A DNA stretch of 5,574 bases from Rickettsiales bacterium (lineage in GTDB: Bacteria; Pseudomonadota; Alphaproteobacteria; Rickettsiales; Deianiraeaceae). The stretch lies in NCBI GenBank assembly GCA_947378695.1, contig CANCKZ010000058.1, positions 1 through 5,574 on the forward strand. The letters run 5' to 3'. Of the stretch, positions 5,019 through 5,574 are shown one piece after another; position 1 is the stretch's first letter, and each line of letters starts with the position of its first letter. The position numbers and the translations under genes were made by a program. Under the pieces are notes generated by a model. The model ran no database searches. It was not told where the DNA came from and was given only the letters and a program-made list of their open reading frames with translations.

Positions 5019-5574
5019 TTTTCCTGAGGTCTTCCCCGGAACTCTTGGCATTTCACTTCCTGCAAAATCAATGGGCGTTGCGTGGAATTTAGAAGTGTGT
5101 AATTTACGAGACTACGGCATTGGAATTCATAAACAAGTTGATGACGAAGTTTATGGGGGAGGCTCCGGCATGCTTATGCGTCCTGATGTTCTTGGCAACG
5201 CTCTTGATGATTGCATAAAAAATTCCAACAACCCATACATTTTGTTGACCTCCCCCCGTGGTTTTATGCACACGCAACATTCTGCACAAAAATTTGCGGA
5301 TTGTGGAAGGGATATAATAATAATTTGTGGAAGATTTGAGGGCGTAGATTTTCGCCTTGTGGAATTTTACAACATAATGGAAATTAGCATTGGGAAGTTT
5401 GTTCTTTTTGGGGGGGAAGTCGCCGCAATGTGTATTATGGAATCAATAGTGAGACTCCTTGACGGCGTATGCGGAAATTCTGCCTCACTTCACGAAGAAT
5501 CATATTCGCCAAACACCGCGTTTGAAAACCTTATGGAATATCCGCAGTACACCCGCCCTGCAATTTGGAATGAT
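4996..5574 (+). CDS. trmD: tRNA (guanine-N1-)-methyltransferase TrmD, 3' end cut by the window
   Basis: TrmD methylates N1 of G37 next to the anticodon in tRNAs for Leu, Pro and Arg, using S-adenosylmethionine held in a trefoil knot, and so prevents +1 frameshifting. The 193 visible codons, out of a usual 230-250, begin MKITVITLFPEVFPGTLGIS. They continue with YGGGSGMLMRPDVL (53-66), LLTSPRG (83-89), IIICGRFEGVD (108-118), VRLLDGV (152-158) and the HEESY and YPQYTRP blocks. Arg153 and Glu168 align with catalytic Arg154 and Asp169 of the E. coli enzyme. Three near-invariant positions differ: GVDFR for GxDER (Phe119), SIGKF for SIGDY/F (Lys134) and VLFGGE for VLSGGE (Phe138). It starts 4 nt after the kinase stop, with no clear Shine-Dalgarno sequence, so it is probably expressed with the genes upstream. 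The usual rpsP-rimM partners are not directly upstream. The C-terminal domain, and perhaps rplS, should lie beyond the right edge. Confidence 0.96.
   Translation, partial: MKITVITLFPEVFPGTLGISLPAKSMGVAWNLEVCNLRDYGIGIHKQVDDEVYGGGSGMLMRPDVLGNALDDCIKNSNNPYILLTSPRGFMHTQHSAQKFADCGRDIIIICGRFEGVDFRLVEFYNIMEISIGKFVLFGGEVAAMCIMESIVRLLDGVCGNSASLHEESYSPNTAFENLMEYPQYTRPAIWND

Overview
The window is AT-rich, densely packed bacterial DNA read with the standard code (TGA is used as a stop; Trp is TGG). The best guess for the host is an alphaproteobacterium, probably of a reduced, host-associated Rickettsiales/Holosporales-like lineage. This rests on the alphaproteobacterial look of the TrmD and methionine aminopeptidase sequences, on a portal protein resembling that of the alphaproteobacterial gene transfer agent (GTA), and on the tight AT-rich layout. 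It is inferred by eye; no search was run.

Layout, left to right. (1) 1-546, minus strand: an open frame coding for a phage tail-fibre-like protein with fibre repeats and a glycine-rich distal domain. It lacks its N-terminus and runs off the left edge. It is visibly richer in G+C than the rest. (2) About 541-547: an abrupt junction. Immediately to its right, on the plus strand, lie the last 26 codons of a methionine aminopeptidase gene (map), also lacking its 5' part. Two unrelated genes are therefore broken at one point, which means an insertion, a rearrangement or an assembly chimera. (3) 638-2368, plus strand: a compact run of two very small membrane proteins (78 and 36 residues, ATGA overlap) followed by rmuC. 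(4) 2360-3484, minus strand: a solitary GTA/HK97-type portal gene, with no terminase, protease or capsid gene beside it. It is convergent with rmuC, overlaps it by 9 bp, and a perfect 12-bp inverted repeat spans the shared 3' ends. (5) 3517-5574, plus strand: an LPP20-like lipoprotein, a small P-loop kinase (ATGA overlap) and trmD, which is cut by the right edge. The first 23 nt of the kinase gene and of trmD are identical.

How the genes fit together. The plus-strand genes are housekeeping or membrane functions in tight, probably co-translated groups (map remnant/2-TM/1-TM/rmuC and lipoprotein/kinase/trmD). The minus-strand genes are phage-derived. The most informative signals are the junction near 541, the 23-bp duplication that brackets the kinase, and the inverted repeat where the portal gene meets rmuC. 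All three sit at gene borders and suggest a mosaic assembled by small insertions. No RNA gene, CRISPR array or complete mobile element was found, and no intergenic stretch exceeds about 35 bp.
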